Positions 25,440 through 36,129 are shown, numbered from the stretch's first letter. The stretch: 64,000 nt of DNA from Hippasteria phrygiana (GCA_037893225.1 JAZGUH010000363.1:1240001-1304000); one strand, 5' to 3'. Notes: generated by a model not told the origin, from the letters alone. Numbers and translations are program-made.

Positions 25440-26004
25440 ATGATTATTGACCGAATGGTGTTTTCTTGGTGATAAGTTGTCACCATGGTGATTTCCATGA
25501 ACCCATGGTGTTCCCATAGTGGTCAGTTTGTCACCATATGGCATTCCCATATATCCCAAAATTCCTCCATGGTGTTCATCACATGCACCACAATAGTGTT
25601 TACAGGAACCACCATGACTTCCCCATCAGTCCCCATGTGTTTCCCATGAGACCCCATGGGAAACCCACGGTGTCTTAAAATTTTCTCTATGGTGTTTTGC
25701 AGAGACACTATGACTTCCTCATAAGTCCCTATGGGTTTCCCATGGGTCCCATGGGAAACCCATGCTGTCTTCAAATTTCTCCATGGTGTTTTACAGGGAC
25801 CACCATGACTTCCCCATCTGTCCCCATGTGTTTCCCATGGGGTCCCATGGGAAACCCATGGTGTCTTAAAATTTCTTCATGGTGTTTATATGCACCACCA
25901 TGGTGTTTACAGAGACCACCATGACTTCCCCATCAGTCCCCATGGGTTTCCCATGGTGTCCCATGGGAAACCCATGGGAAACCCATAGGACATTTTTGTA
26001 AGGG
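25440..26004. repeat. tandem ~95-116-bp CCCATGGG-containing repeat and right terminus
   Basis: Four or more degenerate copies of a unit reading ACCACCATGACTTCCCCATC, then a CCCATGGG/CCCATGGGAAACCC segment, then GTGTCTTAAAATTT. Copies start near 25600, 25701, 25796 and 25912. The tract ends in the inverted terminus CATTTTTGTAAGGG at 26004. Confidence 0.85.
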
Positions 26005-26334
26005 TGGGGATTACCCTAACAAGGCAAAATCTGCATTGACAGTAACACATAGTCTGTTACCCCAAACCATAATGTTTTGGTCTTCCATCTTACTGCGGGT
26101 GGTCTATGCTGGCGCACACCGTCAGAACAAAGTGGAACGTGCCCGGCGAGCCATTAACCGCTGGGTAGCTCATGCGGTATTCGTCGGGCGGTGTTATTGA
26201 GCATCCCCAGATCGAGTGGGCCAACACTGATCTATTTATTTATGGAAGACGGTGTCCATTTAAGAGATAATGCATCGGCATTGCTGATAGAGAATTTCTA
26301 TCATGCCTTAAAGTTTGCCGTCGACCATTATTAA
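26005..26334 (+). pseudogene. SGNH hydrolase of the DIRS-type element, C-terminal half
   Basis: This is the second half of the hydrolase begun at 3448. It opens directly after the inverted terminus at 26004. The stretch SLLPQTIMFWSSILLR and a basic helix KVERARRAINRWV follow. A frame change lies near 26190. The gene ends with block V, MEDGVHLRDNASALL (Asp/His of the catalytic set), and a TAA at 26332. The frame entering at 26007 is the one expected from the left half once the insertion and one TG duplication are discounted. Confidence 0.8.
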
Positions 26335-26724
26335 GTTTACATTCATATCCTTAAGGCCAATTTGGCGGCGGTCATAAATGACCGTTTGGCGGAATTTCAT
26401 TCTAAACGCTGCTATAGGCCTCAGCTTTATTATCTGTATACAGAATTCTAACAGCCTGGATTTTAATTACAACTCTGCGTGAATGTATTATGATAAAACA
26501 TGCTGGTAAACCAATTTCTTTGAGCAAAAAGCTCAATGACATATATGACGTAGTTATCACGGTACTACTGACCGTGTATATTTGTTGATGGATGAAAAGT
26601 TTAATGGAATGTTGGCCCTGTACGAACAAGTGTAAACCGCCTGCTAATTGAATTCTTATGGTTATAATTGATGTTTCTTGCCGGGCTTGGAATTTGCTGG
26701 GGCTACGTTTTGCCCTCATTGTGT
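26335..26724 (+). other. 3' non-coding part of the DIRS-type element
   Basis: Follows the hydrolase stop and leads into a tandem repeat. No coding signal. I assign it to the DIRS-type element by position only. Confidence 0.35.
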
Positions 26725-27055
26725 CGGTTCGCGGATCGCTACGACCGGAACTAAGTTATGACATTAATCTATTGGCTTCGGGAAATTAATAAGTTATGAA
26801 TTTGGCTATTTGTGTGTTAGCTAGTATAGGTTTCGCGAGTCGCAACGATCGGAGACCCAGTTTGCATGGTTATGTTATGAGCTATTGGCAAGTTATAGGT
26901 TACGCGAATCGCAACGATCGGAGACCAAGATTTGTTTGTGTGAGCTAGTACAGGTTTCGCGAGTCGCAACGATCGGGAACCAAGTTGGGTTATGTTATGT
27001 GCTATGTCAAGTTAAGTTACAGATTTCGCGAAACGCAATGATCGGAAACCTAAAT
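26725..27055. repeat. ~70-bp tandem repeat with TTTCGCGAGTCGCAACGATC
   Basis: Five imperfect units, each with a GTTTCGCGAGTCGCAACGAT-type core followed by GGAGACC. Cores begin near 26728, 26830, 26897, 26950 and 27023. It lies about 390 bases after the hydrolase stop, so it may be terminal repeat sequence of the DIRS-type element, but I have no second end to compare. Confidence 0.75.
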
Positions 27056-27211
27056 TGTTCTGGCAATAAAACTGCTCTGGCCATACGTAAACAAAACCAT
27101 TACCTTGTCGAAGTTTGAATTCATTACGGCTGTCCTGCCGCATGGGAAATAAATGGATGGATTATATTTTTGTAGACATTGTTGAAACGATGAAAATGAT
27201 AAATATGTTAA

Positions 27212-27317
27212 GGAGAAACGACGATAAAGTAGACATTCTTTGATTGGAATGGGCGAGGACGCAAATCATCCGAGCCCATTTCAATCAAAGAATGTCCACC
27301 TTTTGAGTCGTTTCTCC
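27212..27317. repeat. near-perfect hairpin, ~43-bp arms
   Basis: The left arm 27212-27254 (GGAGAAACGAC ... GACATTCTTTGATTGGAATGGGC) is inverse to the right arm 27274-27317 (GCCCATTTCAATCAAAG ... GTCGTTTCTCC), with a 19-base loop. There are few mismatches. It could be a foldback MITE or a small-RNA precursor. Confidence 0.8.
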
Positions 27318-28302
27318 GACTTAAACTACGTCCCTTTCACCTATTGTCAAGATTTCATGGGAACAAAACGTATCCAAACGTATCAGATGAATTAAGTCAA
27401 TTAACTGAACTGTACATTCTTGAAAAAGAATCCACACTTTTCTGAAAAGAGTGACGTCACAAGAGTAGTTTTATACTCAATCTAACACCCTTGCAATACA
27501 GGCGTGATTTTACAAGGGGCGATTAGTCTGTCTGGCAACTCCCCCCCCCCCCCCCCCCCACCCCCCAAAACAAAAGTTTTTGTTAAGGGGACTGAACAAA
27601 TATTTCTGATGCAATGGTTTAAAAATGTATATTTAAGAACAATTTGAACTACTTTAAAGGTTAGTGGACTTGTTCATAATGCATGCTGCTATTGCAAATG
27701 ATCAGTTTTATGAGAATACTTCAAACTTAAGTTGTCTTTTTTAAATTGTCTATTTTGAAAACCTTAATTACTATTGTTACTAAATACCATTTCGCATTGC
27801 TTTTTGATTGAAACCATGGACATACAGTGATAATGAGGTAGAACGACAGGCAACATGCGTGTACATCTGTATACATGTATAAACAATAAATAAATTGCAG
27901 GAATATTCTGATATAAAGCACTAGTGAGGTATTTGTTTTCCTTTTAAAAAATAAATTAAAGGACACTAGAAACACAGGAAGCATCTTTAAGCAGACATTT
28001 AAGATGAACAGCTCAATCTCACGTAAATGTTTGCTTTGGTTTTCATAATGGCTATCAGAACTTGCTTTACTACTTACAGCAGTTACTATTTTACAAAATG
28101 AAAATGTGCACCCTGGATGCCACATTTAACCCAGCTTCCTCGTAAAAATGTATGACCCCTATGTAGTAGCCAGCTATAATTTCGATATTTTGTCAACAAA
28201 TCATGTTAGTTGAGATGCCTGGCTTACAATGTTAATAAAGTTATGAAATAAGTGAGATTCCATATAACAAAATATAACTTTGATCAACCCGATTTATTTT
28301 TT
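27318..28302. other. non-coding; poly-C tract
   Basis: No supported gene. A C-rich homopolymer run lies at about 27540-27566. The open frame on the minus strand at 27727-28125 lacks any recognised domain or codon signal. Confidence 0.4.
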
Positions 28303-28705
28303 AATACGGAAAGATTTAACTTTAATACCCCACCAAAATCAGTCTGAAACAGCAAATCTAAAATGAACCATTTCTGTTCAGAATTGTATTGGCACAACCT
28401 TTAATTTCGAGAATTTAGTTGGGAAATTTTCGTGCAATATAGGAGAAGAAAGGTTGTGTTTTCTGTGTTAAATGTTCTTGGCACACTCAACGCATGAAGG
28501 AATTGTTTACGTAACCATGTACATTAATTCTGCCTCATTTTTACAGATTCTACTGACATGGGCCTAAATCTTGAAATACCACTACAGGTTGTGCCATATG
28601 TAGATAGTAATGATCAAGGAGGGTTGGTTATTTTTCCAAGATGTTGCTATTCCTGACCGATTTTGGTGTGGGGAGGGGGTGGTATTAAAGTAAAATCTTT
28701 CCGTT
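28303..28705. mobile_element. MITE copy B (same family as 5285-5662)
   Basis: Ends read ACGGAAAGATTTAACTTTAA on the left and the inverse TTAAAGTAAAATCTTTCCGT on the right. The interior matches copy A (AATGTTCTTGGCACACT, TCTGCCTCATTTTTACAGAT). The left ~100 bases differ, so the copies are old or rearranged. Non-coding. Confidence 0.65.
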
Positions 28706-29039
28706 TCCTGCAGTGAATAGTACGGAGCCACGGAGGAAGGAAAACAGATAGAGCTTATCATTCCAGATGAAACCCAGCGCCTGTCAATACGGACGGGACA
28801 TCGACATTCCCGTGACATTTCGTGACATCCACAGTCGCTGCTACTGCACGATCGATTTCGGCCAAATTGCTGTCCAGTTTGTGTCACCTTGTTTTATGAC
28901 GCTTCAGTACAAGGAAACACTTTTCCTTTAGCAGATTGTGCAACATAATTAAATCTAGATATCGATACGAGTCCGGGGCCGGGTAGCGAGTTTTGAAAAC
29001 GATCTATAAAATAAAGTAAGCCCCTAGGGACGAGGTTCT

Positions 29040-29580
29040 TGCCCGATTTTAAAATTTGTGTTGGTCTGCCCGATCTTTGTTTTGGTCTTGCACGAAGATT
29101 TAGGTCTTGCATGATAAATTTGGTCTTGCATTGAAATTTAGGTCTTGCATTGAAATTTAGGTCTTACATAGAAATTTAGGTCTTGCATGATAGTTTTGGT
29201 CTTGCATGATAGTTTTGGTCTTGCATGATAATTTTGTTCTTGCATGATAATTTTGGTCTTGCATTGAAATTTGGATCTTGCAGGAAAATGTTGGTCTTGC
29301 ATGATAATTTTGGTCTTGCATGAACATTTTGATCTTGCATGAACATTTTGATCTTGCATGAACATTTTGATCTTGCATACAAATTGTTATCTTGCATGAA
29401 ATGTTTTATCTTCCATGTTAATTTTGGTCTTGCATGATAATTTTGGTCTTGCATGAACATTTTGATCTTGCATGAACATTTTTATCTTGCGTGAAAATTG
29501 TTATCTTGCATGCAATTTTTTATCTTGCATGTTAATTTTGGTCTTGCATGATAATTTTGGTCTTGCATGATAATTTTGCG
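29040..29580. repeat. ~19-bp minisatellite (TTTTGGTCTTGCATGATAA)
   Basis: About 27 tandem units of roughly 19 bases with the constant part TCTTGCATG and a variable AAT/AAC/GAAA part. The translated frames (MQDQNYHARPK type) are artefacts of the repeat. Confidence 0.9.
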
Positions 29581-30239
29581 TTTATCTTGAATGATTTTTT
29601 GCTTTTGCAAGAAAAACGGTGTTTTGAATTAATTCCGCTTTGGCTTTCCATAGTTGCGGACAGTAAATATTTATGAATGAACGCTTGTAGTATTTGATTG
29701 AACTAACCTATAAGTGCCAATTGAGGGCGCTGTTGAAAAACTCGGTCGTGAAATTTCCGGATTCAAAGGTGGACCCGTTTGTGTTGGGAAAACTTGCAAA
29801 ACGTGATCAATTCAAGATTATCTGTAGGTATTTGTGGCCACAGAAGGGACCAGTGATATCTCTACGGTCTGCTTGAGCGTGTTCGATTACTAACCCGCGC
29901 TTACTCGCGCCTCCAAATCGGGGAAAGTTGCACATGCGCAGTATGTTAGAGTAAACAACGATCTCGGGTCACTCGAGTGACGTCAACGCGGCTTGTGACA
30001 ACATCTCTGTACGTAGGCCTGGTGGCGCTATTTGCGATGCCCAATTTTCTGTCAGCGCTGTGACCAGCTTATAATTTTTTTTTTTTTTTTTGATCATTTA
30101 TCATTGAAAAATAATTGGCGTTTGTTAATTGTTACTATTTTAAATGACTCATAGAATTATTTTTATTTTGGTAACAAATTGATAAGAAATGATTGAGGCT
30201 CAAATTTTCAATTATTTTGTTTTAGCAATTTAGCAATAT

Positions 30240-30425
30240 GGTCACAACATTTTAACTGAAATTGTCCTTCAAAATGACAAAAAATGTAATCAAAAATCCA
30301 TAGCTTTGCATAGGGTTAACCTATCATGACCATTGACCCCTCAATTTATTTCAATTTGTTTACTCTTTCCAGTGATATATCTAAATGAATTGAAGCAACT
30401 TAACATTTTCATGAATCTGCCTTGT
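30240..30425. repeat. dispersed repeat copy without the MITE
   Basis: Matches 5170-5284 and 5663-5745 and lacks the 380-base insertion found there, so it is the filled/empty-site counterpart. Non-coding. Confidence 0.6.
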
Positions 30426-32598
30426 TAGGCGGAGTGTCCATGACTGACGGACAGACAGAATCGGAGCCCCATTTGAAAGTGGATTGGTTTTAAATACATT
30501 GGTTGTGTACAATTTTACATTTTGCAATGTGCCATACGAACCTGCTAATAGTTAGAAAAAACTTTACACAACAGGTGTTGGGTAAGGTTTTTCATAAAAG
30601 TTTGGAAAATGTTTACTTTAAAAATTGGTACGAACATTTGCCTAATATCTCGGTAAAAACAATTTGGTAAAATTTTACCAAATTCGGAAGTTAATAAATA
30701 CATCGTTTCTATGTAGAATGACTAGAATTTTACTTTATTTTAAGGTGTTTCTTTTTACCGTTTCACCATGTCAAAAGTTTACTAAATCTTCAGGTAATTT
30801 GGTATTTATTAATAAAAGGTTAAATAAGTTTATCATAAGTGAAATAAATCAACACATAAACAAGAACATTTATTGCAAAACATAACTGTAAATGTATTCT
30901 CAATCACTTATTACAATTTCCAATTATTCAATATGTTTTGTTACAATATACTTCAGAAGTATTGTTTGTCCATAATTCAGTGTTGATTTGCAACAATAAC
31001 AGCAAAACACCAATTTCAACGGTTATATACATGTGTGACACAAAAATAAGTCAGTCTTTTAGGATAAAGCTCTAGACTTGCCATCAAAACTCGCATGTAT
31101 CTCATTAATTAGATTAAAAGAGTTAAAGCTAAAAACTACAGAAAATCTAATCTTTTTAAGCTAGTTTTTCTTTCTCAAAAGATACATTATCAGGTTTTGT
31201 TTTAGTTTATGGATAAAATACTTAGCAAACAAATGCAACCACACAGTTACTTATTATGAGTGAGGTTCTTTAATACAACTCGGTCTCTTGAATAGTTTAA
31301 TTAGCATCACATGTCAGACAAAATATTTTGACTCTTTTGGGGGGGGGGGGGGGTGTAAACAAAGTCAGTGGTCATTTGAAATATGGTCTATGTAGTTTTG
31401 TTCAAGGAAACATTCTTTTTACTTTGATGTGAACTTTTGTCTGGCTTCAACAAACTACCATTCGAAGATTCTTAAAAACCTCTGGAAAATGTTAAATCCA
31501 CAATAATGCAGTCTGCTTAAAATTCAGTATTACACTGAAATGTTTTAGAACTTGGCAATCATAAAGATTGCCTTGTACTGTACTGTTCTGATCACTGTTG
31601 AATTTTCATTTTTCAGGTCGGAAAAAAATGAAAAGACTAACAAACTTCATTTTTATTATTTTTGTTTACATATTTGTACTGTTATTATTACAACTTTGTT
31701 ATGGTCATTAATTAAACTTTAGAGTACCTGAAACAATTATGATGGGCGTACATTTTGCTGGAGCTGAAGTCTCTAAAATCTCTGATAGTGCTACTTTTAA
31801 CAATGCCCTTGAAACCATACACTACTGATTCTAAGAACTCTCATGCCCCATCGCAATATCCTGATACTGTGGACTACACACAAAGTAGGACTTGAAACAT
31901 ACATCAAGTGCTTTAAGAAGTGGGATGGTTGCATAGCCCTCCTCTTCATGATCACGAAGACTTGTGGTGATGGTTGAGGCGGCCGATTTACTTACGGTCA
32001 ATTACCGTGTTCTAAGTAGGCATGAACTTATATGCATTTTAATGATTTAGACTTCAACATAGAAACAAACTGAGCAAATTCAGTGAAGCTAGCCCAGCAA
32101 CCTCTATAAACAGTATTTCAACTGAATGACAGATCTACAGTAAAAACTAGCACTAACATTTGAAAAATATTGGGGAGTGTTTAGATCTTAAATGTGCTTC
32201 ACAATGCTGCTCGGGGCAGGACATGGAAAAAGTAAATTTTCCTGAACTGGAGCTGAGTACATGGGCAGGCTAAGAAAGGAACAAGTTGTGGGCATAACCA
32301 GCAAAAATTTCACTACCTTCAAAGAGCATTGTAGTTGTCATATTTTGAGTGCATATGGCTGAAACTGTACTTGCATATTTAATTGTATATAGTTGATGGC
32401 AGTGCATCATTCACAGTATTTTGCCGGTCATATTTGTCTTGTGACGGGCGACTTGCATTAAAAAAAGTATTTTGACCGGGGTCAAAAGGTTTCATAATGA
32501 AGGTCTTAAAGTTGATGCTTTGTTCCAGGCCTTAATTTTAGAGTGTGAACCGTTCGTTTAATTAAATAAAAGATGTAAGATTTAGCTACAGTACTTAC
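30426..32598. other. AT-rich, no gene recognised; poly-G tract
   Basis: No exon with both splice sites or protein similarity that I can see. A G homopolymer lies at about 31339-31353. Confidence 0.4.
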
Positions 32599-32710
32599 TC
32601 TCTGGAAGTCCATGAATGCTCCTGAAGACTCACTGAAACTGATACGGCCTCCTCTCCCCTTCCTTCTTCCAGTAAACAGAAGTGGAAGAACATGTATGGC
32701 CAAGTTCTTC
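32599..32710 (-). CDS. isolated internal exon of an unidentified gene
   Basis: On the minus strand a 112-base exon is bounded by an acceptor (ATCTATCTATTATAG) and a strong donor (GTAAGTACT). It is open in one clear frame reading LAIHVLPLLFTGRRKGRGG then RISFSESSGAFMDFQR. The composition is protein-like (basic GRRKGRGG turn followed by a polar stretch). I do not recognise the family. It lies between the candidate inverted ends at 29.88 and 34.12 kb. Neighbouring exons are not identified. Confidence 0.45.
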
Positions 32711-32882
32711 CTATAATAGATAGATAAACCCTGCTAATTATTTTGTGTGTACAATGAGCAATAGCTCACACCAGTTTACACAATTTCTGAATCGGCACAT
32801 TATAGGGACAACTCATGCACCTTCATGGCTAATAAAATCAAAAGTTTCCTTTAGAAACAACAGCAATAATGCCATTTTTTTT

Positions 32883-33117
32883 ATATTCAAATCTCTTTTT
32901 CAAATGAAATATGTGATTTGGTTGATCCAAAGTTCATAAAATCTGGGTAGGCCTACAGGTGAAATTGCTTTTGGGTCATTATTGGGGTTATTTCTTATTT
33001 AATATAAGAAATAACCCCAATAATGACCCAAAAGCAATTTCACCTGTACCCAGATTTTATGAACTTTGGATACAACCAAATCACACATATTTCATTGTAA
33101 AAAGAGATTTAAATATC
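32883..33117. repeat. long foldback, ~115-bp arms
   Basis: Left arm 32883-32999 and right arm 33004-33117 are inverse complements with almost no loop (TTAAT). Matching strings include ATAATGACCCAAAAGCAATT and CAGATTTTATGAACTTTGG. The main difference is an 8-base GGCCTACA insert in the left arm. A structure of this size would extrude as a cruciform or give long double-stranded RNA. Confidence 0.85.
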
Positions 33118-33197
33118 TATATTAAAGAAAGTTGTCATAAACAGAAAAACATACTTTGCAACAGCTCCGACAACATTTGTGGGCTTCAAAAATAAAA

Positions 33198-33625
33198 CGC
33201 AGTGGCTATTGTAACGGCAGCCCTCGTTACGGAACTGCCTAGTTCCCCGACGTAATGGTACATATGTATTCAACGTTACGATGTTTGCTGTTGGAACCAG
33301 ACTATCAACCAAATTTTTTTAAATTCTCCAAAACCACTGAAATCAAAGGGAAGAAAATTAAATCTACTTAAATAAAAATAACCATTTGATTTAAGCCTAA
33401 AACCTAAAACGTAAGAAATCTTTTCGAAAAACAAATTGACCAGCAAGGCAGGGATTTGATCCAGGGATCCCGGCCATGCATCAAAATCAGACGCCTTACC
33501 AATTACGCTACCCATGGGCAGTTTTAAATCTGATATAAAAATAATGTTCGCATTATATGCCGTAACAATCATGACAATAGCATTTGAAAGTCGCGTTACG
33601 GCTGCCTTAAAAATAGCCACTGCGT
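33198..33625. mobile_element. ~430-bp element with CAGTGGCTATT inverted ends
   Basis: Left end CGCAGTGGCTATT...GGCAGCC and right end GGCTGCC...AATAGCCACTGCG are inverse of each other. Between them lies a tRNA-like segment (see 33440-33519). No transposase. The CAGTGGC start is common to several DNA-transposon families, so the superfamily is not assigned. Confidence 0.5.
33440..33519 (-). ncRNA. tRNA-related sequence (SINE head or tRNA pseudogene)
   Basis: The minus strand carries an A-box-like TAGCGTAATTGG (33510-33499) and a B-box-like GGATCAAATCC (33462-33452) at tRNA-like spacing. Between them is an anticodon-loop-like CTGATTTTGAT (TTG would be Gln). The anticodon stem and acceptor do not pair well, so this is not a functional tRNA. 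Confidence 0.4.
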
Positions 33626-34617
33626 ATAACAAAATGTACAATATACGAAGGAAGTCCAGTATTTTAGCCACATTTATATGGACTAGGAATCTGTTTTTGA
33701 AAGTCCGCGCCACTGACTTATAAACCGTGTATGCTATTTGTGTACCATATCGCAGCCTGCCTAGCATAGCAAGCCTGCATGTTTTGTACATTGACTTTCT
33801 CAAACAATTTCACCGGAGTCCCTGCACTGCCCATGTTTTACAAAATCAGTAGGTCTATACTGAAAAATTACTGTACCAAATTGTGACATGTGATATTGGC
33901 CTACGTTATTGTTTACCTTCGAATGTCCGTATTTGTCGCCGTTTTGAATTAATTTCCCACCGCTGGCGCATCGTCGGACGTGGCAGCCATGTTTTTAGCA
34001 TGGCCTTATGGGAGTCAGTTAGTAGAGCCAGGCCCGAGTAAGCGCGACAAGTCACGTGAGAGCTAAATCGAACGGGCTCGCGCTTGCACGAGTAAGCGCG
34101 GGGTAAGTAATCGAACGCGGTGCTTGTGTGTGCATTTGTTGTGTAAGAAGAGCCATTTTAGTTTTGTACTCATAGATCACGAACTATAGTCGAATACTCG
34201 TCGATAAATCAGTCGGCATAATTGACTCACCTCTAACAAAATTCCACTTTCGTCAGTTCTTCGCGTTTATGATAGAATACATACTCACTTTACCGACTTA
34301 ACATCGTTCAATGTCACAACTGCACGTTTACTGTGAATAAAACCGACTTAAATGTCCGAGGTTTGAACGCGGCGGGCTCAAAAAATCAGGAAAGAGACCG
34401 CTGCACTTAATATATGCAAATGATATGTATGTGACCCCAAAACGTCATTGAGTTAAACAACAACAGCTGCCTGGCCAGCAGCGCGCGCGCTGTGTGCGAT
34501 CGATCATGTGTACAGACAGTGTAGGCCTACACAGTAGTACAGGCTACAATCATGTTTGTCGTTGTTTGAACGCCATCTTTTATTCATTGTTTTACAATTG
34601 TTCTCAATAAAATTACA

Positions 34618-35060
34618 ATGCCAAAGTCATGTGTAGTCGGCGGTTGTTCAAGAAAGTGCTGCAAACAAAAAACCAAGTTAGTTTCTTGCGATCTCCAAAG
34701 CGGGAGCATTTCCCCAGAACTCGTCAAAAGTGGGTTCGGTTTGTCAACAACACACGGGGGTTGGCAGACTTCATGGACTTCAAGCTAACGGAATGGTCCC
34801 TGTTGTAGTGTCCATTTCACCGATGATTGTCTGGAGAAAATTTAAAGCAGCAAGCTGCAAGCTCAGTTGGGTCTAAAACCTTATTTCCGACTGAAAGCTG
34901 GCTCCATTCCGACCCTGAGGTCCCCTTTTCCCGACCCAAACTCTGGCAAGTGTGCGAGCGGCGTGCCACTGTCACGATGCCCGACAGAGACTCCGATGCG
35001 AGTCCCCCGAGAAAATAGAAACGATCAGGAGCAGCATTTTGGAAAAGAGAAATGGCCAGG
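34618..35060 (+). pseudogene. THAP-domain first exon (frameshifted)
   Basis: THAP is a C2CH zinc-binding DNA-recognition domain derived from transposases. ATG at 34618 starts MPKSCVVGGCSRKC with the first Cys pair. A frame change near 34685 leads to FLRSPKREHFPRTRQKWVRF with the invariant Trp. A TAG and a further shift near 34807 precede CSVHFTDDC, the CxxH part. LGLKPYFRLKAGSIPTL fits the end of the domain. A donor, CCAGG|GTAAGT, lies at 35061. The following exons are not found, and the frame changes suggest a relic. Confidence 0.65.
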
Positions 35061-35395
35061 GTAAGTGGTTAATTAACACGCCCACCTTCAAGTGAAGCCC
35101 AAAGAATTAACCGATTAATAGCAAATACATGTACCGGGCGTTACGGTTATCCTAAAAATTTGCTACATTTTTTCGTTCGGGTGACATATTGAAAAGGAAC
35201 TGCACCAATTTCGTGATAAAATGTTTTATGTTGACAGGCTGTTCGGGTGCAACAATTTGGAAACTATACCAGTTTTGCCGACGGTTTTTATTCCTGATTA
35301 CTTACGTTGTTTAGATTTGTTTTCTTTTTGGAAAGTGAAGCATCCCGACATTGACACCATTTTATTTGGCAGAGTAGCCTACATAAAAACGGTGT
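35061..35395. other. intron-like, no gene recognised
   Basis: Follows the THAP-exon donor. No further exon with clear splice sites was found. Confidence 0.35.
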
Positions 35396-35645
35396 CCGCC
35401 CGATAGTCCGAAGGTTTATTAATCCGAAGGTTCGATATTCAGAACGTACAAATTCACCATAAGAGGGGGTTCGTTATTTCGAAAATGAAATAAGGTTCGT
35501 TAATCCGAACATTTGATGCGATAGTCCGAAGGTCCATTGGTCCAAAGGGCCGACAATCCGAAGGTTCATTTATCCGAAGGTTCGGTAGTCCGAATTTAGA
35601 ATTTATAAGTTAATTTGTCCGAAGGTTCATTATTCCGAAAGCAAA
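35396..35645. repeat. degenerate tandem repeat of TCCGAAGGTTCATTA type
   Basis: About ten irregular units combining CCGAAGGTTCG or CATT with ATTCCGAA. Non-coding. Confidence 0.75.
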
Positions 35646-35810
35646 CTGGAATTTTGTTTACATGTAGGCCAGCTGATTTAGTTTATTTAGGTCAATCCAG
35701 TGCAGTTTGCACCAGTTTAATTCATTTTCATTACAATCAAAAGCTTGATATTGTTTTATGAACCAGTAATGTAAAGAGAGTGATTGACAGAATGCCAGGT
35801 TTCTTCTATT

Positions 35811-35984
35811 TTAGAGTTCATCTAATGCAGGATAAGCAAACCCCTTATACATGTAGTTCCCATCAATGTCAGGGTAGGCTGTTCTGATTTTATCCATTCT
35901 GCACGATGGAAGCGGTACTCTGTTGTCTTCCAAGAAAACCCAACACCAGCGGACAACTTGCATGCAGGTTTGTGCCGGAGTTTT
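35811..35984 (-). CDS. P2X7-C-domain gene, exon 3 (terminal)
   Basis: Acceptor TTATTGCAG, then LRHKPACK in the frame continuing from exon 2. After a shift near 35955 comes VVRWCWVFLEDNRVPLPSC, then RMDKIRTAYPD, ending at TAA 35813-35811. The RWCW and PSC...IR...P features are the C-terminal hallmark of the P2X7-C domain. Together the three exons cover the whole domain. Confidence 0.7.
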   Translation of the reverse strand, partial: KTPAQTCMQVVRWCWVFLEDNRVPLPSCRMDKIRTAYPDIDGNYMYKGFAYPALDEL

Positions 35985-36129
35985 CTGCAATAAGATAAAT
36001 ACAATTAGAGAATTAGGTTGGCAATCTGATGTAGAACATATATTTTGGTGGGGAAGTGTCTTCACCCCCCGGCCGGAAAAAATATAACGAAAAGAGCAGT
36101 AAACAAATTTCCTGTGATTTGTACACATT

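Larger units (their letters stand above)
3694..26004. mobile_element. 22.3-kb insertion with inverted termini in the DIRS hydrolase gene
   Basis: The left end reads CCCTTACAAAAATGTCC followed by ATGG. The right end is the inverse complement with one mismatch (25988-26004). Both then enter CCCATGGG-rich arrays. The dinucleotide TG lies immediately outside both ends (3692-3693 and 26005-26006), consistent with a 2-bp target duplication. Discounting the insert puts the two hydrolase halves in one frame. Contents: left array, a possible exon, MITEs, the 15.1-kb Gypsy tandem (a later insertion), and the right arrays. No transposase is recognisable, so it looks non-autonomous. Superfamily not determined; ISL2EU-type elements also make 2-bp duplications, which is only a suggestion. 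Confidence 0.75.
29884..34123. other. candidate 4.2-kb inverted-end pair
   Basis: GTTCGATTACTAACCCGCG then CTTACTCGCGC at 29882-29911 has an inverse counterpart at 34092-34121 (CGAGTAAGCGCGGGGTAAGT then AATCGAAC). A third partial copy (CGAGTAAGCGCG ... ATCGAACG) is at 34033-34067. The enclosed segment holds the 32.6-kb exon and the foldback. No transposase or target duplication found, so the pair may be independent repeats. Confidence 0.35.

Noticed and set aside
28582..28887. Cys-rich 101-residue minus-strand frame
   Set aside because: Overlaps the end of a MITE copy and has no recognisable domain or splice context.
29138..29460. Possible CRISPR array or repeat protein
   Set aside because: The 19-base units are directly adjacent with no unique spacers, in an animal genome; a minisatellite explains it.
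33440..33519. Functional tRNA-Gln
   Set aside because: The anticodon stem and acceptor stem do not pair well; only the two Pol III boxes look preserved.
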